This document shows positions 1 to 8,295 of a stretch of DNA of 64,000 bases, piece by piece. Source of the DNA: Chryseobacterium jejuense (GTDB lineage: Bacteria; Bacteroidota; Bacteroidia; Flavobacteriales; Weeksellaceae); contig NZ_FNEG01000010.1 of assembly GCF_900100075.1 (NCBI RefSeq), forward strand, positions 1 to 64,000. The letters are read 5' to 3'. Position numbers and translations under genes: made by a program. The notes under the pieces are model-generated. The model did not search any database. It was given only the letters and a program-made list of their open reading frames with translations, and was not told the origin of the DNA. The number at the start of each line of letters is the position of its first letter. Position 1 is the stretch's first letter.

Positions 1-16
1 AGTAGGCCGCCGCCAG
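1..16 (+). rRNA. rrf: 3' end of 5S rRNA (partial)
   Basis: The first bases, AGTAGGCCGCCGCC, match the closing helix strand typical of Bacteroidota 5S rRNA (AGTAGGTCGCCGCC-like). A strong intrinsic terminator follows within 20 bases. The window therefore seems to start at the tail of an rRNA operon whose body lies outside. Only the last bases are visible, so the call rests on this short match and on the terminator. Confidence 0.6.
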
Positions 17-32
17 TTTTTATTTTATTTTT

Positions 33-69
33 AAAAATCCTTTATCATTACGATAAAGGATTTTTTTTT
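33..69 (+). terminator. Intrinsic terminator of the rRNA operon
   Basis: AAAAATCCTTTATC and GATAAAGGATTTTT form a near-perfect stem around a five-base loop, and a run of nine T follows. It lies directly after the 5S tail. Confidence 0.85.
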
Positions 70-126
70 GCGTTATACCCAACGAATAAAGCAGACCTAA
101 TCCACAACTCAAGGATAACTCATCCA

Positions 127-165
127 ATAAGTAATCAGTAATGAGCAATGAGCAATGGGTAATAA
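127..165. repeat. Low-complexity ATGAGCA repeat, left copy
   Basis: The stretch is built of short iterations such as AATGAGCAATGAGCAAT. A related sequence in reverse orientation occurs at about 588-625, so the pair bounds some 420 bases of gene-free DNA. Such sequence is non-coding in this lineage. There is no transposase between the copies. Confidence 0.5.
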
Positions 166-205
166 CAGGGATATTCTCAAACGATACTCATAGACATTTA
201 TTCTT

Positions 206-274
206 AAGTTTTGGCTAAAGCCATTGGATTATTTTTTTATTTGAACGGGCTAAAGCCCGTCCCTATTGAATCCT
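206..274. repeat. REP-like dispersed repeat with two palindromes, copy 1
   Basis: Two short palindromes, TTGGCTAAAGCCA and ACGGGCTAAAGCCCGT, are separated by about 16 AT-rich bases and followed by CCCTATTGAA. The same arrangement in reverse orientation occurs at 29523-29590 after pyrC. The two copies lie 29 kb apart, which supports a dispersed non-coding repeat family. Confidence 0.65.
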
Positions 275-587
275 GAATATGTAAAATAGCAATAGACTTA
301 TTTTTATATTCAATTTACCACTCTATCTTTATTCTATTTATAAGAGTTATTCCTTGGTATCATTATGTCTGATAGCCTTACTGCTTTTGTCATTCACTAT
401 GTCTAATCTTCGATTTCTGTAAGGATCCAACCCTCGCTATCAAAACTTATTACAACGAAACGGTGAAAAAGCTGAAACGACCGACAATTATTAAAAGCAA
501 CCTTTCAACCGTCTAGATTCCTACGGAATGAGAAGAGTAGGGTTATTACAGACTAAGGTATCATACAAATATTCACCATCATTATAG

Positions 588-625
588 ATTATTTATTGCT
601 CATTACTCATTGCTAATAATAGGTC
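588..625. repeat. Low-complexity TGCTCAT repeat, right copy
   Basis: TTGCTCATTACTCATTGCT is an inverted relative of the sequence at 127-165. Between the copies (275-587) I see no credible gene. A small palindromic segment, AGATTCCTACGGAATGA (around 515-531), looks like another degenerate repeat. Confidence 0.45.
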
Positions 626-682
626 CTTCACTAAATAAATAAATTCCCATCATTCATCAATTATCACTGATCATTCATCATT

Positions 683-797
683 CATACTCCTTCTAGCCCC
701 GATAGTAACGGTTACCCCACAGCATAGGTTGGTGAGCGGGGCTAAGCTAGGGGAACACTGGCGCGAGGAGTATGAGTGGATAGCGGGATCAAGCTTC
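683..797 (+). ncRNA. Candidate structured RNA element
   Basis: The region is much richer in GC than its surroundings and can fold. CATACTCCT at 683-691 pairs perfectly with AGGAGTATG at 766-774. Inside that, TAGCCCCG at 694-701 pairs perfectly with CGGGGCTA at 737-744. The tail GGATAGCGGGATCAAGCTT follows. From memory it resembles a conserved Flavobacteriia intergenic sequence that begins TAGCCCCGATAG and ends GGATAGCGGG, possibly the Rfam Flavo-1 motif. I cannot confirm the family. An antisense reading frame across 742-924 has no protein-like features. Confidence 0.4.
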
Positions 798-958
798 TGA
801 AAATATTTTGAGGTAGTATTGCTGCTTTAGGATACTTTATCATTTGAATTAATTTATTATAAACTTTATTCAAATCATTACTTTTTTTTGTTTTTCTAAT
901 GGGTAAATTGTGTAACTTAGTCATATTATAATGATTACGAATCTAAAATATACATTCT

Positions 959-2128
959 ATGAAAAAACATTTATTCCCTCTATTTTTACTGTTGCTAGGT
1001 GTGAATGCACATGCTCAACAAGATTTTTATGCAATTACAGGAAAGGATACTCAGGCTATTCATTTTAATGATTTCCGTGTAATAGATGCAACAAATGGTA
1101 CTTCAGGTGAGAAGGTTTTTACTGCTGATTCATCTTCAAAGATTATTTCGCAAACCAGAAGAGGATTAGTTGCTGAGGATAAAAATTCTTTTAATAATGC
1201 TCAAGCTACGACGATAGCAGCATTGGCATATGATTCATCCAATAACAATTTGGTGTACATACCTATGTTTTCTTCTAATATTTATATTTTAAATCCTCAG
1301 ACTAAGGAAATTACTTTAGTAGAAAATAATGTTGTGCGGGTAACATCTTGTGATATTAATTCTCATATTACTAGAATGGCGACAGGCTATGATGGGAATA
1401 TCTATGCGGTTAATAATTCCGGAACACAGCTTTTACAAATCAGTAAAAAGGGTGGACAATATGTGGTTAATGATCTAGGAATCATTAAGGATGATGCTTC
1501 AAATGGTAAAAACTCATTTACTACAATAGAAACAGGATTTGGAGGAGATATGGTTGCTGATGCTGATAATAACTTCTATATTTTTGCTGCTTCAGGAAAT
1601 GTTTTTAAAGTATCTGCTAAAGAATTAAAAGCAAAATTTGTAGGTAAGATTGCCGGAATTCCTGATAACTATTCTGTGAACGGATCTGCTGTGAATGCAC
1701 AAGGAAAGGTGGTGATTGCAAGTGCTAAAGGTGCTCCTTTATATGAAGTAGATCTTGCTACTTTACAAGCTAAACAACTTCCGGGAGAACAAAACCTGCA
1801 TATTTATGATTTGGCTAGTAAATACTTTGTGAATGACAGAGTTTCTTCAAATAGTAATACATTAACTAATCTTGATATTTATCCAACCAGAGTTGATGAG
1901 CATTTTGTAAATGTTCATGTTAATAATACGAAAGTAAAAGGGAACATCAAATTGAATGTATTCGATATGTCCGGTAAAAATGTAATGAGTGAGACCTTGT
2001 CTGTTAAAGATGGTTCACTGGATCAGAAGGTTTATTTCAGAGGATTGATTAATGGTGCTTATATTGTAAGCATAGCAGATGAATCAGGAAAAGTAATACT
2101 GAATAAGAAAATTCTTATCACTAAATAA
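959..2128 (+). CDS. Secreted protein with T9SS type A sorting domain
   Basis: The 389-residue protein begins with a clear signal peptide (MKKHLFPLFLLLLGVNAHAQ) cleaved near residue 20. Residues about 60-290 contain repeated short segments such as NNNLVYIP, GNIYAVN and NNFYIFA, which suggest a beta-propeller-like fold. The last 85 residues (from NLDIYPTRV to the end) match the type A C-terminal sorting domain of the type IX secretion system. By family knowledge it would cross the outer membrane through T9SS and be anchored or released at the surface. Its substrate is unknown. It is a single gene between the rRNA tail region and its own terminator. Confidence 0.75.
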   Translation: MKKHLFPLFLLLLGVNAHAQQDFYAITGKDTQAIHFNDFRVIDATNGTSGEKVFTADSSSKIISQTRRGLVAEDKNSFNNAQATTIAALAYDSSNNNLVYIPMFSSNIYILNPQTKEITLVENNVVRVTSCDINSHITRMATGYDGNIYAVNNSGTQLLQISKKGGQYVVNDLGIIKDDASNGKNSFTTIETGFGGDMVADADNNFYIFAASGNVFKVSAKELKAKFVGKIAGIPDNYSVNGSAVNAQGKVVIASAKGAPLYEVDLATLQAKQLPGEQNLHIYDLASKYFVNDRVSSNSNTLTNLDIYPTRVDEHFVNVHVNNTKVKGNIKLNVFDMSGKNVMSETLSVKDGSLDQKVYFRGLINGAYIVSIADESGKVILNKKILITK

Positions 2129-2165
2129 TCAGACAAAAAGAGATCTATAAAATTAGAGTTATCAT

Positions 2166-2199
2166 AAAAGCCTTTTCAATCTGATTGAGAAGGTTTTTT
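2166..2199 (+). terminator. Intrinsic terminator
   Basis: AAAGCCTTTTCAAT pairs with ATTGAGAAGGTTTT, followed by a T run. It lies 38 bases after the T9SS cargo gene. Confidence 0.8.
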
Positions 2200-2267
2200 A
2201 ATGATTATTTGATATTCAACAAGTTTTATTTTTCGATATTAAAATGTACTTTTATAAAAAAATATAG

Positions 2268-4919
2268 ATGAAGCTATACTTTAATGTAGGATATATTGTA
2301 AAAGCCGGAGAAAATCTGCAGTTGGTGATTCGTGAAGAAGGCACTGCAGCCCATATCCATACGATGTTTTGTGCAGAGAATGGTTTGTGGAAATGTGAAG
2401 TAGATTATTTTTCCAGATCTATTTCCTATCAATACAGAGTGGTGAATGAAAAAGGAAATGTTTTAAGAGACGAGTTTGTTCAGCATCATCTTAATTTCCC
2501 GCATAACTATAAGGAGTTTATTATTTTTGATGAATGGAATAACAAAAACTTTCCAGAGAATTATTTAAATAATAAAATTCTTTACAACAAGCTACACGAC
2601 TTTAGCCCGGAGAAATCAATAATTTTAAAAAAGCATACTCATCTATTCAGACTGGAAGCTCCTATTTATAATAAGGATTGGAGAATTGTATTGTTTGGAA
2701 ATACTGCATCTTTAGGAAATTGGGATTATAACAGAGTAGTTCCTTTACATCAGACTGATTTTGGTCTTTGGGAAGTTTCTGTAGAAATTCCAGAAAATGA
2801 ATATATCGAATTTAAATATTGTATTTACGATACTAAAGAGAACAGGGTTATAGACGTTGAAACCGGAGAAAACAGATTTACGGTTACTAATCCTTTGCCG
2901 GATGTATTACAGATTGTTTCCAATCATTATTTCAGATTTAAGGGGTATCAGATGTACCATGATGCCGGAGTTGCCGTTCCTGTATTTTCTTTAAGAAGTG
3001 AAGAAGGATTTGGAGTAGGAGAGTTCTCGGACCTAAAAAAACTGGCAGACTGGACAAAGGAAACGAACCTTGGAATTATCCAGATTCTGCCTATCAATGA
3101 TACTACCGCTAATTATTCATGGACGGATTCTTATCCCTATGCAGCAGTATCTGTTTATGCTTTACATCCCCAATATATTTCATTAGAAAAACTTGATTTT
3201 TCTTTACCGAAGGAATTAGTTAAAGAGTATAAGACTGATAAAGAGGCTTTAAATACTCTTGATCTTATCGATTATGAAAAAATGATCGAAGGGAAATGGA
3301 AGTATCTGAAGGCTGTTTTCCATGCAGAAAAAGATAAAATCTATAAGGATAGAAACTTTAAAAAGTTCATTAAGGATAATGAATATTGGCTGGTTCCTTA
3401 TTCGGCATTTTGTGTCTTAAGGGATAAATATAATACTCCTAATTTCAATGAGTGGAAAACTCATAAAAAATATATCGCAGGAAAGATCTCACAGTTTTTT
3501 ACTACGAAAAGCAAAGATTATGATCTTTCAATGCTTCATGCCTGGGTGCAGTATCAGCTTCATGTACAATTGAAGGATGCCGTAGATTATACCCACAATC
3601 TTGGAGTTTCTTTAAAAGGAGACTTACCTATTGGAATCTACAGATATTCTGTTGAAGCCTGGACTGAACCGGAACTTTTCGGTATGGATTTTCAGGCTGG
3701 AGCACCACCGGATCAGTTTACAGAACTTGGTCAAAACTGGGAATTCCCTACCTATAACTGGGAAGCGATGAAGGCAGATGATTACAGATGGTGGAAAAAC
3801 AGATTCAAAGCATTGGAACAGTATTTTGATGCCATGAGAATCGATCACATTTTAGGGTTCTTTAGAATATGGAGAATGCCTATCTCTGCCGTACAGGGTA
3901 TTTTAGGGTATTTTTATCCTGCTGTTCCTATTGTTTCTGATGAATTTAAGGCTTGGCAAATTCCGTTTAAATTTGACAGGTATTGTAAGCCATTCATCAA
4001 CAATGAGATTTTATGGAAATATTTTGCGGCAGATAGTGGAAAGGCTCTTGTATTTATGGACCGTAATGAAGATGGAACCTATTCCTTTAAAGAAGAATAT
4101 AATACCCAAAGAAAACTGGTAGATTTCTTTAAGAAAAATCCATATGGCCCGCTTGAGGAAAAATTGATTTCCCTTTGTGCCAATGTTTTGTTTTTACCGG
4201 AAGAAAGAAACGGAGAAACGGTTTACCACCCAAGATTCAATGTTTATAATACAGAATCGTATCAATATTTACCGGAAGCTGAACAGAAAAGTATTTATGA
4301 TCTGTACCACGATTATTTCTTTAAAAGACAGGATCATCTTTGGTATGAAAAAGCAATGGAAAAACTTCCGATGATTCTGAATGCCACGAAAATGCTGATT
4401 TGTGGAGAAGATTTGGGTATGGTTCCTGCCTGTGTACCGGTTGTAATGGATGAACTGGCTATTATTGCTCTGAAAGTTCAGCGTATGCCTGCAGAGAATA
4501 TTCCATTCTATGATCCAAGATATGCCAATTATATGAATGTGGTTACTGCTTCTTCACATGACAGCTCAACACTGAGACAATGGTGGAAAGAAGAGCCTGC
4601 TTTAACACAGAAATACTTTAATCAACAATTGATTCAGTATGGAAAAGCTCCTGCAGAACTGACCCCTGATTTGGCGGAGATCATCATGAAGCAGCATTTA
4701 TATAATGAATCTATGCTGGCCATTTTTCCGATTCAGGAATTCCTCGCTACCGATGCAAAACTTACCAATCCTAAAATGGATAATGAAAGGATTAATAACC
4801 CTGCTGTTTTCCCACATTATTGGCGTTATAGAATGCATATAAAACTGGAAGATCTTAAAGACCAGAAAGTTTTCAATAATAAAATTGCTCACTGGATAAA
4901 AGATAGCGGAAGGATATAA
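2268..4919 (+). CDS. malQ: 4-alpha-glucanotransferase with N-terminal CBM20 domains
   Basis: This 883-residue GH77 enzyme disproportionates maltodextrins in the cytoplasm (no signal peptide). Two starch-binding CBM20-type domains appear at about residues 1-110 and 125-225, followed by the GH77 barrel. Catalytic motifs are visible: RIDH with nucleophile D526, CGEDLG with acid/base E714, and SSHDSS with D765. Length and layout resemble plant DPE2 and Bacteroidota MalQ rather than the shorter, about 690-residue E. coli enzyme. It is a single transcription unit with terminators on both sides. No glycogen genes lie next to it here. Confidence 0.93.
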   Translation: MKLYFNVGYIVKAGENLQLVIREEGTAAHIHTMFCAENGLWKCEVDYFSRSISYQYRVVNEKGNVLRDEFVQHHLNFPHNYKEFIIFDEWNNKNFPENYLNNKILYNKLHDFSPEKSIILKKHTHLFRLEAPIYNKDWRIVLFGNTASLGNWDYNRVVPLHQTDFGLWEVSVEIPENEYIEFKYCIYDTKENRVIDVETGENRFTVTNPLPDVLQIVSNHYFRFKGYQMYHDAGVAVPVFSLRSEEGFGVGEFSDLKKLADWTKETNLGIIQILPINDTTANYSWTDSYPYAAVSVYALHPQYISLEKLDFSLPKELVKEYKTDKEALNTLDLIDYEKMIEGKWKYLKAVFHAEKDKIYKDRNFKKFIKDNEYWLVPYSAFCVLRDKYNTPNFNEWKTHKKYIAGKISQFFTTKSKDYDLSMLHAWVQYQLHVQLKDAVDYTHNLGVSLKGDLPIGIYRYSVEAWTEPELFGMDFQAGAPPDQFTELGQNWEFPTYNWEAMKADDYRWWKNRFKALEQYFDAMRIDHILGFFRIWRMPISAVQGILGYFYPAVPIVSDEFKAWQIPFKFDRYCKPFINNEILWKYFAADSGKALVFMDRNEDGTYSFKEEYNTQRKLVDFFKKNPYGPLEEKLISLCANVLFLPEERNGETVYHPRFNVYNTESYQYLPEAEQKSIYDLYHDYFFKRQDHLWYEKAMEKLPMILNATKMLICGEDLGMVPACVPVVMDELAIIALKVQRMPAENIPFYDPRYANYMNVVTASSHDSSTLRQWWKEEPALTQKYFNQQLIQYGKAPAELTPDLAEIIMKQHLYNESMLAIFPIQEFLATDAKLTNPKMDNERINNPAVFPHYWRYRMHIKLEDLKDQKVFNNKIAHWIKDSGRI

Positions 4920-4956
4920 ATTTAACATCTGATTATCAGTTGATTATAAATAATTT

Positions 4957-4993
4957 AAAAGAAGTTTAATCTTAGGATTTAACTTCTTTTTTT
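4957..4993 (+). terminator. Intrinsic terminator of malQ
   Basis: AAAAGAAGTT pairs with AACTTCTTTT across a short loop and runs into eight T. Confidence 0.8.
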
Positions 4994-5058
4994 TATTTGT
5001 ATCAAAAAGATAGAATTGAGATATTCTGCTATATATTAACCAATTAACGACTATAGAG

Positions 5059-6111
5059 ATGAAAAAAATATTTTTGGGATTAGCTTTTGGGCTTGGCGTT
5101 TTGACGTCTGCTCAACAGTATCCGAATAATGGTTGGGGTGATGATGGTTATTATCAGAATGGAGCAGGCTATTATGGAGACGAGGATGACAGAAATTATT
5201 TCCCTGATGATTATTATTATAATTATCCTCAGGACTATTATCCAGGTGATTATTACCAAAGCTACTATAACGATTACAGAAATAGTGTTATCAATATTGA
5301 TTGGAACGGGTTCTTTGTACAAAATAGATTAAGCCGTTGGCAGGTAGATCAGATCATGAGACTGAATAATCTGTATGCTAGTTTTTCAGCATGGGATAAT
5401 TTCTACAGATATAATCCGGACAGATGGTATTACGATAGGTTCTACGCGCTAGAAAGAATTATGGGACCAAGAGTCTTTGTAGTGTTTCAAAATAATTATT
5501 ATAGAGGATCAAGCCCTGTTGTATATTTCCAAAACTACAGAAGAACATATTATGCCCCAAGATATACTGTAATGCCGAGATATAGAAATATTAATATCAA
5601 TATTTACAGAGTAGACCGTTCAAGGTTCAGAAGAACTGATAATCCTACTTTTGATATTGTAAGAGGCAGCAGCAGACCAGAAAATGGTTTTAGACAAAAC
5701 AGCTCCGGTGGTTTTAGAGGAAACTCTGATAACAGTGGTTTTAGAGGGAATTCAGATAATGGAGGTTTCAGAAGTAATAATTCCGGTGGTTTTAGAGGAA
5801 ACTCAGATAACAATGGATCTAGAGGGAATTCAGATAATGGAGGCTTCAGAAATAGTAATTCCGGAGGCTTTAGAGGAAGCTCGGATAATAATGGATCCCG
5901 CGGAAGCTCTGATAACGGAGGTTTTAGAAATAATAACGGCGGATTTAGAGGAAGTAATGAAGTAAGAAGAGAAGCGGCTCCTGCTCCATCAAGAGAAAGT
6001 AATGGTGGATTCAGAGGAAACAGTGATGGTTTCAGACAACAAAGATCTGAAAATTCTTCACCAAGTCGTGGTAATGGTGGAGGCTTTAGAGGAAGCTTGG
6101 TAAGGAATTAA
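5059..6111 (+). CDS. Secreted Gly/Asn/Ser/Arg repeat protein
   Basis: I do not recognise a named family. The 350-residue protein has a signal peptide (residues 1-19, ending TSAQ) and a Tyr/Asp/Asn-rich stretch at about 20-75. A middle segment (80-205) is rich in Tyr, Arg and Phe, with helix-like parts such as RWQVDQIMRLNN. A low-complexity tail (about 210-350) is made of repeats of GGFRGNSDN and variants such as GSRGNSDN and GGFRNSNS. The tail is probably disordered and basic, so a cell-surface, adhesive or nucleic-acid-binding role is possible but unproven. Open frames in the other two registers over the tail are repeat artefacts. Confidence 0.7.
   Translation: MKKIFLGLAFGLGVLTSAQQYPNNGWGDDGYYQNGAGYYGDEDDRNYFPDDYYYNYPQDYYPGDYYQSYYNDYRNSVINIDWNGFFVQNRLSRWQVDQIMRLNNLYASFSAWDNFYRYNPDRWYYDRFYALERIMGPRVFVVFQNNYYRGSSPVVYFQNYRRTYYAPRYTVMPRYRNININIYRVDRSRFRRTDNPTFDIVRGSSRPENGFRQNSSGGFRGNSDNSGFRGNSDNGGFRSNNSGGFRGNSDNNGSRGNSDNGGFRNSNSGGFRGSSDNNGSRGSSDNGGFRNNNGGFRGSNEVRREAAPAPSRESNGGFRGNSDGFRQQRSENSSPSRGNGGGFRGSLVRN
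5697..5960 (+). repeat. In-frame tandem repeats in the Gly/Asn/Arg protein
   Basis: Units of about 24-60 bases coding GGFRGNSDN-like segments are repeated imperfectly, for example GGTTTTAGAGGAAACTC, then TTTTAGAGGGAATTCAG. Homogenised copies suggest recent expansion by slippage or recombination. The number of copies may vary among strains. Confidence 0.75.
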
Positions 6112-6139
6112 TTTTCATATATTATATTTAAGTGGTGTG

Positions 6140-6172
6140 AAGGACAGGTTTTTGTAATCTGTCCTTTTTTTT
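6140..6172 (+). terminator. Intrinsic terminator
   Basis: AAGGACAG and CTGTCCTT form an 8-bp stem followed by T residues. Confidence 0.8.
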
Positions 6173-6289
6173 GCATTTTATTGATTTATTTTTATTAAAA
6201 TTTAACATTATTTATGAATGTGTTAATTTAACCTATGATTTAATACTGAATCAAAAAGGTATAATAACAATTAATTAAATTTTAAAAAG

Positions 6290-6736
6290 ATGAAAAAATT
6301 AGTTTTAGCAATAGCATTTATCGGAATGGGAAGTTTTGCCATGGCACAACAGACAACTCCACAGGACAAAGAAGCAAGAAGAGCAGAAATGCAGCAGAAA
6401 ATGCAACAAAGAGAACAGGAGCATCTTGCACAGATGCAAAAAGATCTTAACCTTAATGCTTCACAGGTAGCACAGGTAAAAGCATTACATGAAACAAGAA
6501 AAGCCGAAATGAAAGCTGACTTCGCAAAAAATAAAGAAGTAAGACAAGCTAAAATGGAGGAAATGAAGGCCAAAAGAGCACAAATGGATGCTGATATGAA
6601 GAAGATCCTTACTCCTGAACAATATGATAAATGGCAGGTTGACAGAAAAGCTAAAATGGAACAGAAAAGGATGGCAATGAAGGATAGAAGAATGATGAAA
6701 AAGCCTATGAATACAGCTGCTCCTGAAGTAAAATAA
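6290..6736 (+). CDS. Small periplasmic Spy/LTxxQ-like protein
   Basis: The 148-residue protein has a signal peptide (residues 1-20, ending AMAQQ) and is otherwise almost wholly charged helix rich in Lys, Glu, Met and Gln. The motif LTPEQYDKWQ near residue 105 resembles the LTxxQ motif of the Spy/CpxP family of periplasmic chaperones, and DLNLNASQVAQVKAL near 50 resembles the other half of that repeat. A chaperone or envelope-stress role is an inference. It has its own terminator. Confidence 0.65.
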   Translation: MKKLVLAIAFIGMGSFAMAQQTTPQDKEARRAEMQQKMQQREQEHLAQMQKDLNLNASQVAQVKALHETRKAEMKADFAKNKEVRQAKMEEMKAKRAQMDADMKKILTPEQYDKWQVDRKAKMEQKRMAMKDRRMMKKPMNTAAPEVK

Positions 6737-6765
6737 CCGTTTATAATTTTGATTTTTTAATGTGT

Positions 6766-6793
6766 AAAGGATGGGATTTTTTCCATCCTTTTT
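6766..6793 (+). terminator. Intrinsic terminator
   Basis: AAAGGATGG and CCATCCTTT form a 9-bp stem followed by T residues. Confidence 0.8.
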
Positions 6794-6815
6794 GTATTAA
6801 TTTTCCGTAAAACTT

Positions 6816-6845
6816 TTGATTTCGGGCTTTTATTCCTTATTTTTG
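6816..6845 (+). promoter_or_regulatory. Bacteroidota-type promoter of ferritin gene
   Basis: TTG at 6816-6818 and TATTTTTG at 6838-6845 are separated by 19 bases, a full match to the TTG-N17-23-TAnnTTTG consensus. The start codon at 6864 would follow a short leader of about 10-15 bases. The match also rules out the upstream TTG at 6816 as the translation start. Confidence 0.7.
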
Positions 6846-6863
6846 AATATAAATTCAATACTT

Positions 6864-7373
6864 ATGGTTAGCGAAAAAATTGCAAAATTAATTAACGAAC
6901 AAATTGCCCACGAACAATATGCTGCTCATTATTATCTTTCAATGTCTGCTTGGTTTTCAGGAAAAGACCTTGATGGAATTGCGAACTACTTCAGAGTACA
7001 GAGCAAAGAAGAATTAATGCACGCAGATAAAATGTTTGATTATCTGAATGACGTAGGCGGAGAAATCATCATTGGAGCAATTCCAAAGCCACCACACGAG
7101 TTCGAAAACGCTACAGATATTTTTGAAAAAGCATTGGCACATGAGAAAATTGTAACTAAAAGTATTTTCAATATTGTAAAGAATGCTAATGAAGAAGGAG
7201 ATTTTGCGACAACATCGTTCATGCAGTGGTTCATCAACGAACAAGTAGAGGAAGAAGCAAGTGCTTCTCAGTATGTAACAAAAATCAAAATGGTTTGCGA
7301 TAACCCATCTGCATTATACCTTTTTGACCAGGAATTATCTCAGAGAGTATTTACTCCTGATACAACTGCTTAA
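6864..7373 (+). CDS. ftnA: Ferritin
   Basis: The 169-residue protein is a non-haem ferritin, which oxidises Fe(II) and stores it in a 24-mer cage in the cytoplasm. The start at ATG 6864 gives the usual N-terminus (MVSEKIAKLINEQI). A longer frame from 6816 would run through the promoter. Ferroxidase-type motifs are visible: NEQIAHEQYAAHYY, EELMHADKM near residue 50 and NEQVEEEASA near 127. Length agrees with bacterial FtnA. It stands alone and has a strong terminator that also serves the opposite strand. Confidence 0.93.
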   Translation: MVSEKIAKLINEQIAHEQYAAHYYLSMSAWFSGKDLDGIANYFRVQSKEELMHADKMFDYLNDVGGEIIIGAIPKPPHEFENATDIFEKALAHEKIVTKSIFNIVKNANEEGDFATTSFMQWFINEQVEEEASASQYVTKIKMVCDNPSALYLFDQELSQRVFTPDTTA

Positions 7374-7397
7374 AACTCAAAAAGTTTTTAACAATAT

Positions 7398-7430
7398 AAA
7401 ACCGCTATTCCTTGGGATAGCGGTTTTTAT
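7398..7430. terminator. Bidirectional intrinsic terminator
   Basis: AAACCGCTATCC-type stem (AAACCGCTATTCC / GGGATAGCGGTTTTT) lies between the convergent ferritin and minus-strand membrane protein genes. It has A and T runs on either side. Confidence 0.8.
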
Positions 7431-7442
7431 TTTTTAGTTGGA

Positions 7443-7823
7443 TTAAAGACATAGAAAAGCAGTTCTTATTGCATGGCTGCTATTGATGGTATATAATGAA
7501 AATACTGAAACGATGGACAGGAGATATAATACAAATAAAAAAAGCAGTTTTTTGTTACTTTCTTCCTTATGCCGGACAAAATAAACCTGTATTCCAAACA
7601 GGAGAGGATATATCAGAACAACAAATGTAAAGAAAACGAAAAACCAGGTCATCATTGAAGAAAATAGACTCTGGATAGTAAGTATTTCAGGATTTCTGTT
7701 GAAATAAACATGAGCTGTTTTATCCCAATAATAGATCCATGTTAAAATAATGAAAATACTGAAGCTTATCCATTGAATTTTGAATAAACTCTTCCAGTTT
7801 TTAATAATATAGTTTTTTAACAT
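7443..7823 (-). CDS. Small hypothetical membrane protein
   Basis: Family not recognised. The 126-residue protein has three hydrophobic stretches suited to membrane spans: about residues 18-33 (ISFSIFIILTWIYYW), 56-78 (MMTWFFVFFTFVVLIYPLLFG) and 90-110 (LLFLFVLYLLSIVSVF). The N-terminus is basic. It shares strand and spacing (about 30 bases) with the next small membrane protein upstream, so the two may be cotranscribed. Confidence 0.6.
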   Translation of the reverse strand: MLKNYIIKNWKSLFKIQWISFSIFIILTWIYYWDKTAHVYFNRNPEILTIQSLFSSMMTWFFVFFTFVVLIYPLLFGIQVYFVRHKEESNKKLLFLFVLYLLSIVSVFSLYTINSSHAIRTAFLCL

Positions 7824-7851
7824 AATCTTTGGGCTCTGATGTGCCGGATGT

Positions 7852-8076
7852 TTATTTATTCTGTCTCAATCTTTGTATTCTGATTGCCGCAATAAAAGTG
7901 ATGGCTCCTATGATAAGGCTTAAAAATGAAGCTTTTGCCAGACTTTCCGTAGGCATATACCTGTGACCATCCTTGGTTATAGGAGGATCAGTATAATCGA
8001 GAATATTAAATATGACAGTTCCGGATAAGGCGATCAAAAAGACGCTTATAAGAAATGAGATAAAATAAATTTTCAT
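7852..8076 (-). CDS. Small hypothetical membrane protein
   Basis: Family not recognised. From ATG 8076 the protein has 74 residues, with membrane spans at about 3-22 (YFISFLISVFLIALSGTVIF) and 45-62 (ASFLSLIIGAITFIAAI). A soluble loop containing DPPITKDGHRY lies between them. The reading frame is open 14 codons further up (8118), but the internal Met gives a normal N-terminus directly before the first span. Confidence 0.5.
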   Translation of the reverse strand: MKIYFISFLISVFLIALSGTVIFNILDYTDPPITKDGHRYMPTESLAKASFLSLIIGAITFIAAIRIQRLRQNK

Positions 8077-8295
8077 GGTTAGATCATTAATACTTGTGTT
8101 AGTTTTTAAGGGTAGCAATGATTTTACATTTTTCAGTAGTTTTTTTATGACGAAAGATACAATTTAATCTATTGTCTAAGGTGCTTCAATGCGTATTATA
8201 TTTTGGTTAAGAAAAGTAATATCCTCATTTTGATGTAAGATGTTATATTTTTTGACCAAATAATAGCTCTTTCTGTGATATTGAAAAAATAAGGT

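Noticed and set aside
127..625. Inverted repeats as ends of an insertion sequence
   Set aside because: The ends are low-complexity iterations, the interior has no transposase or remnant, and no target-site duplication is evident.
742..924. 60-codon antisense frame near the rRNA end
   Set aside because: It crosses a palindromic GC-rich element, has no protein-like composition and no promoter. The RNA element is the better explanation.
5684..5965. 93-codon frame in another register of the Gly/Asn/Arg repeats
   Set aside because: It is a by-product of tandem repeats whose unit length is a multiple of three. The secreted protein frame has a signal peptide and terminator.
5697..6105. Possible CRISPR array
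   Set aside because: The repeats are imperfect, in frame and without unique spacers. They encode the repeat tail of a secreted protein.
6816..6863. Upstream TTG start extending ferritin by 16 codons
   Set aside because: The TTG is the -33 element of a full-consensus promoter, and the extension is not part of any ferritin.
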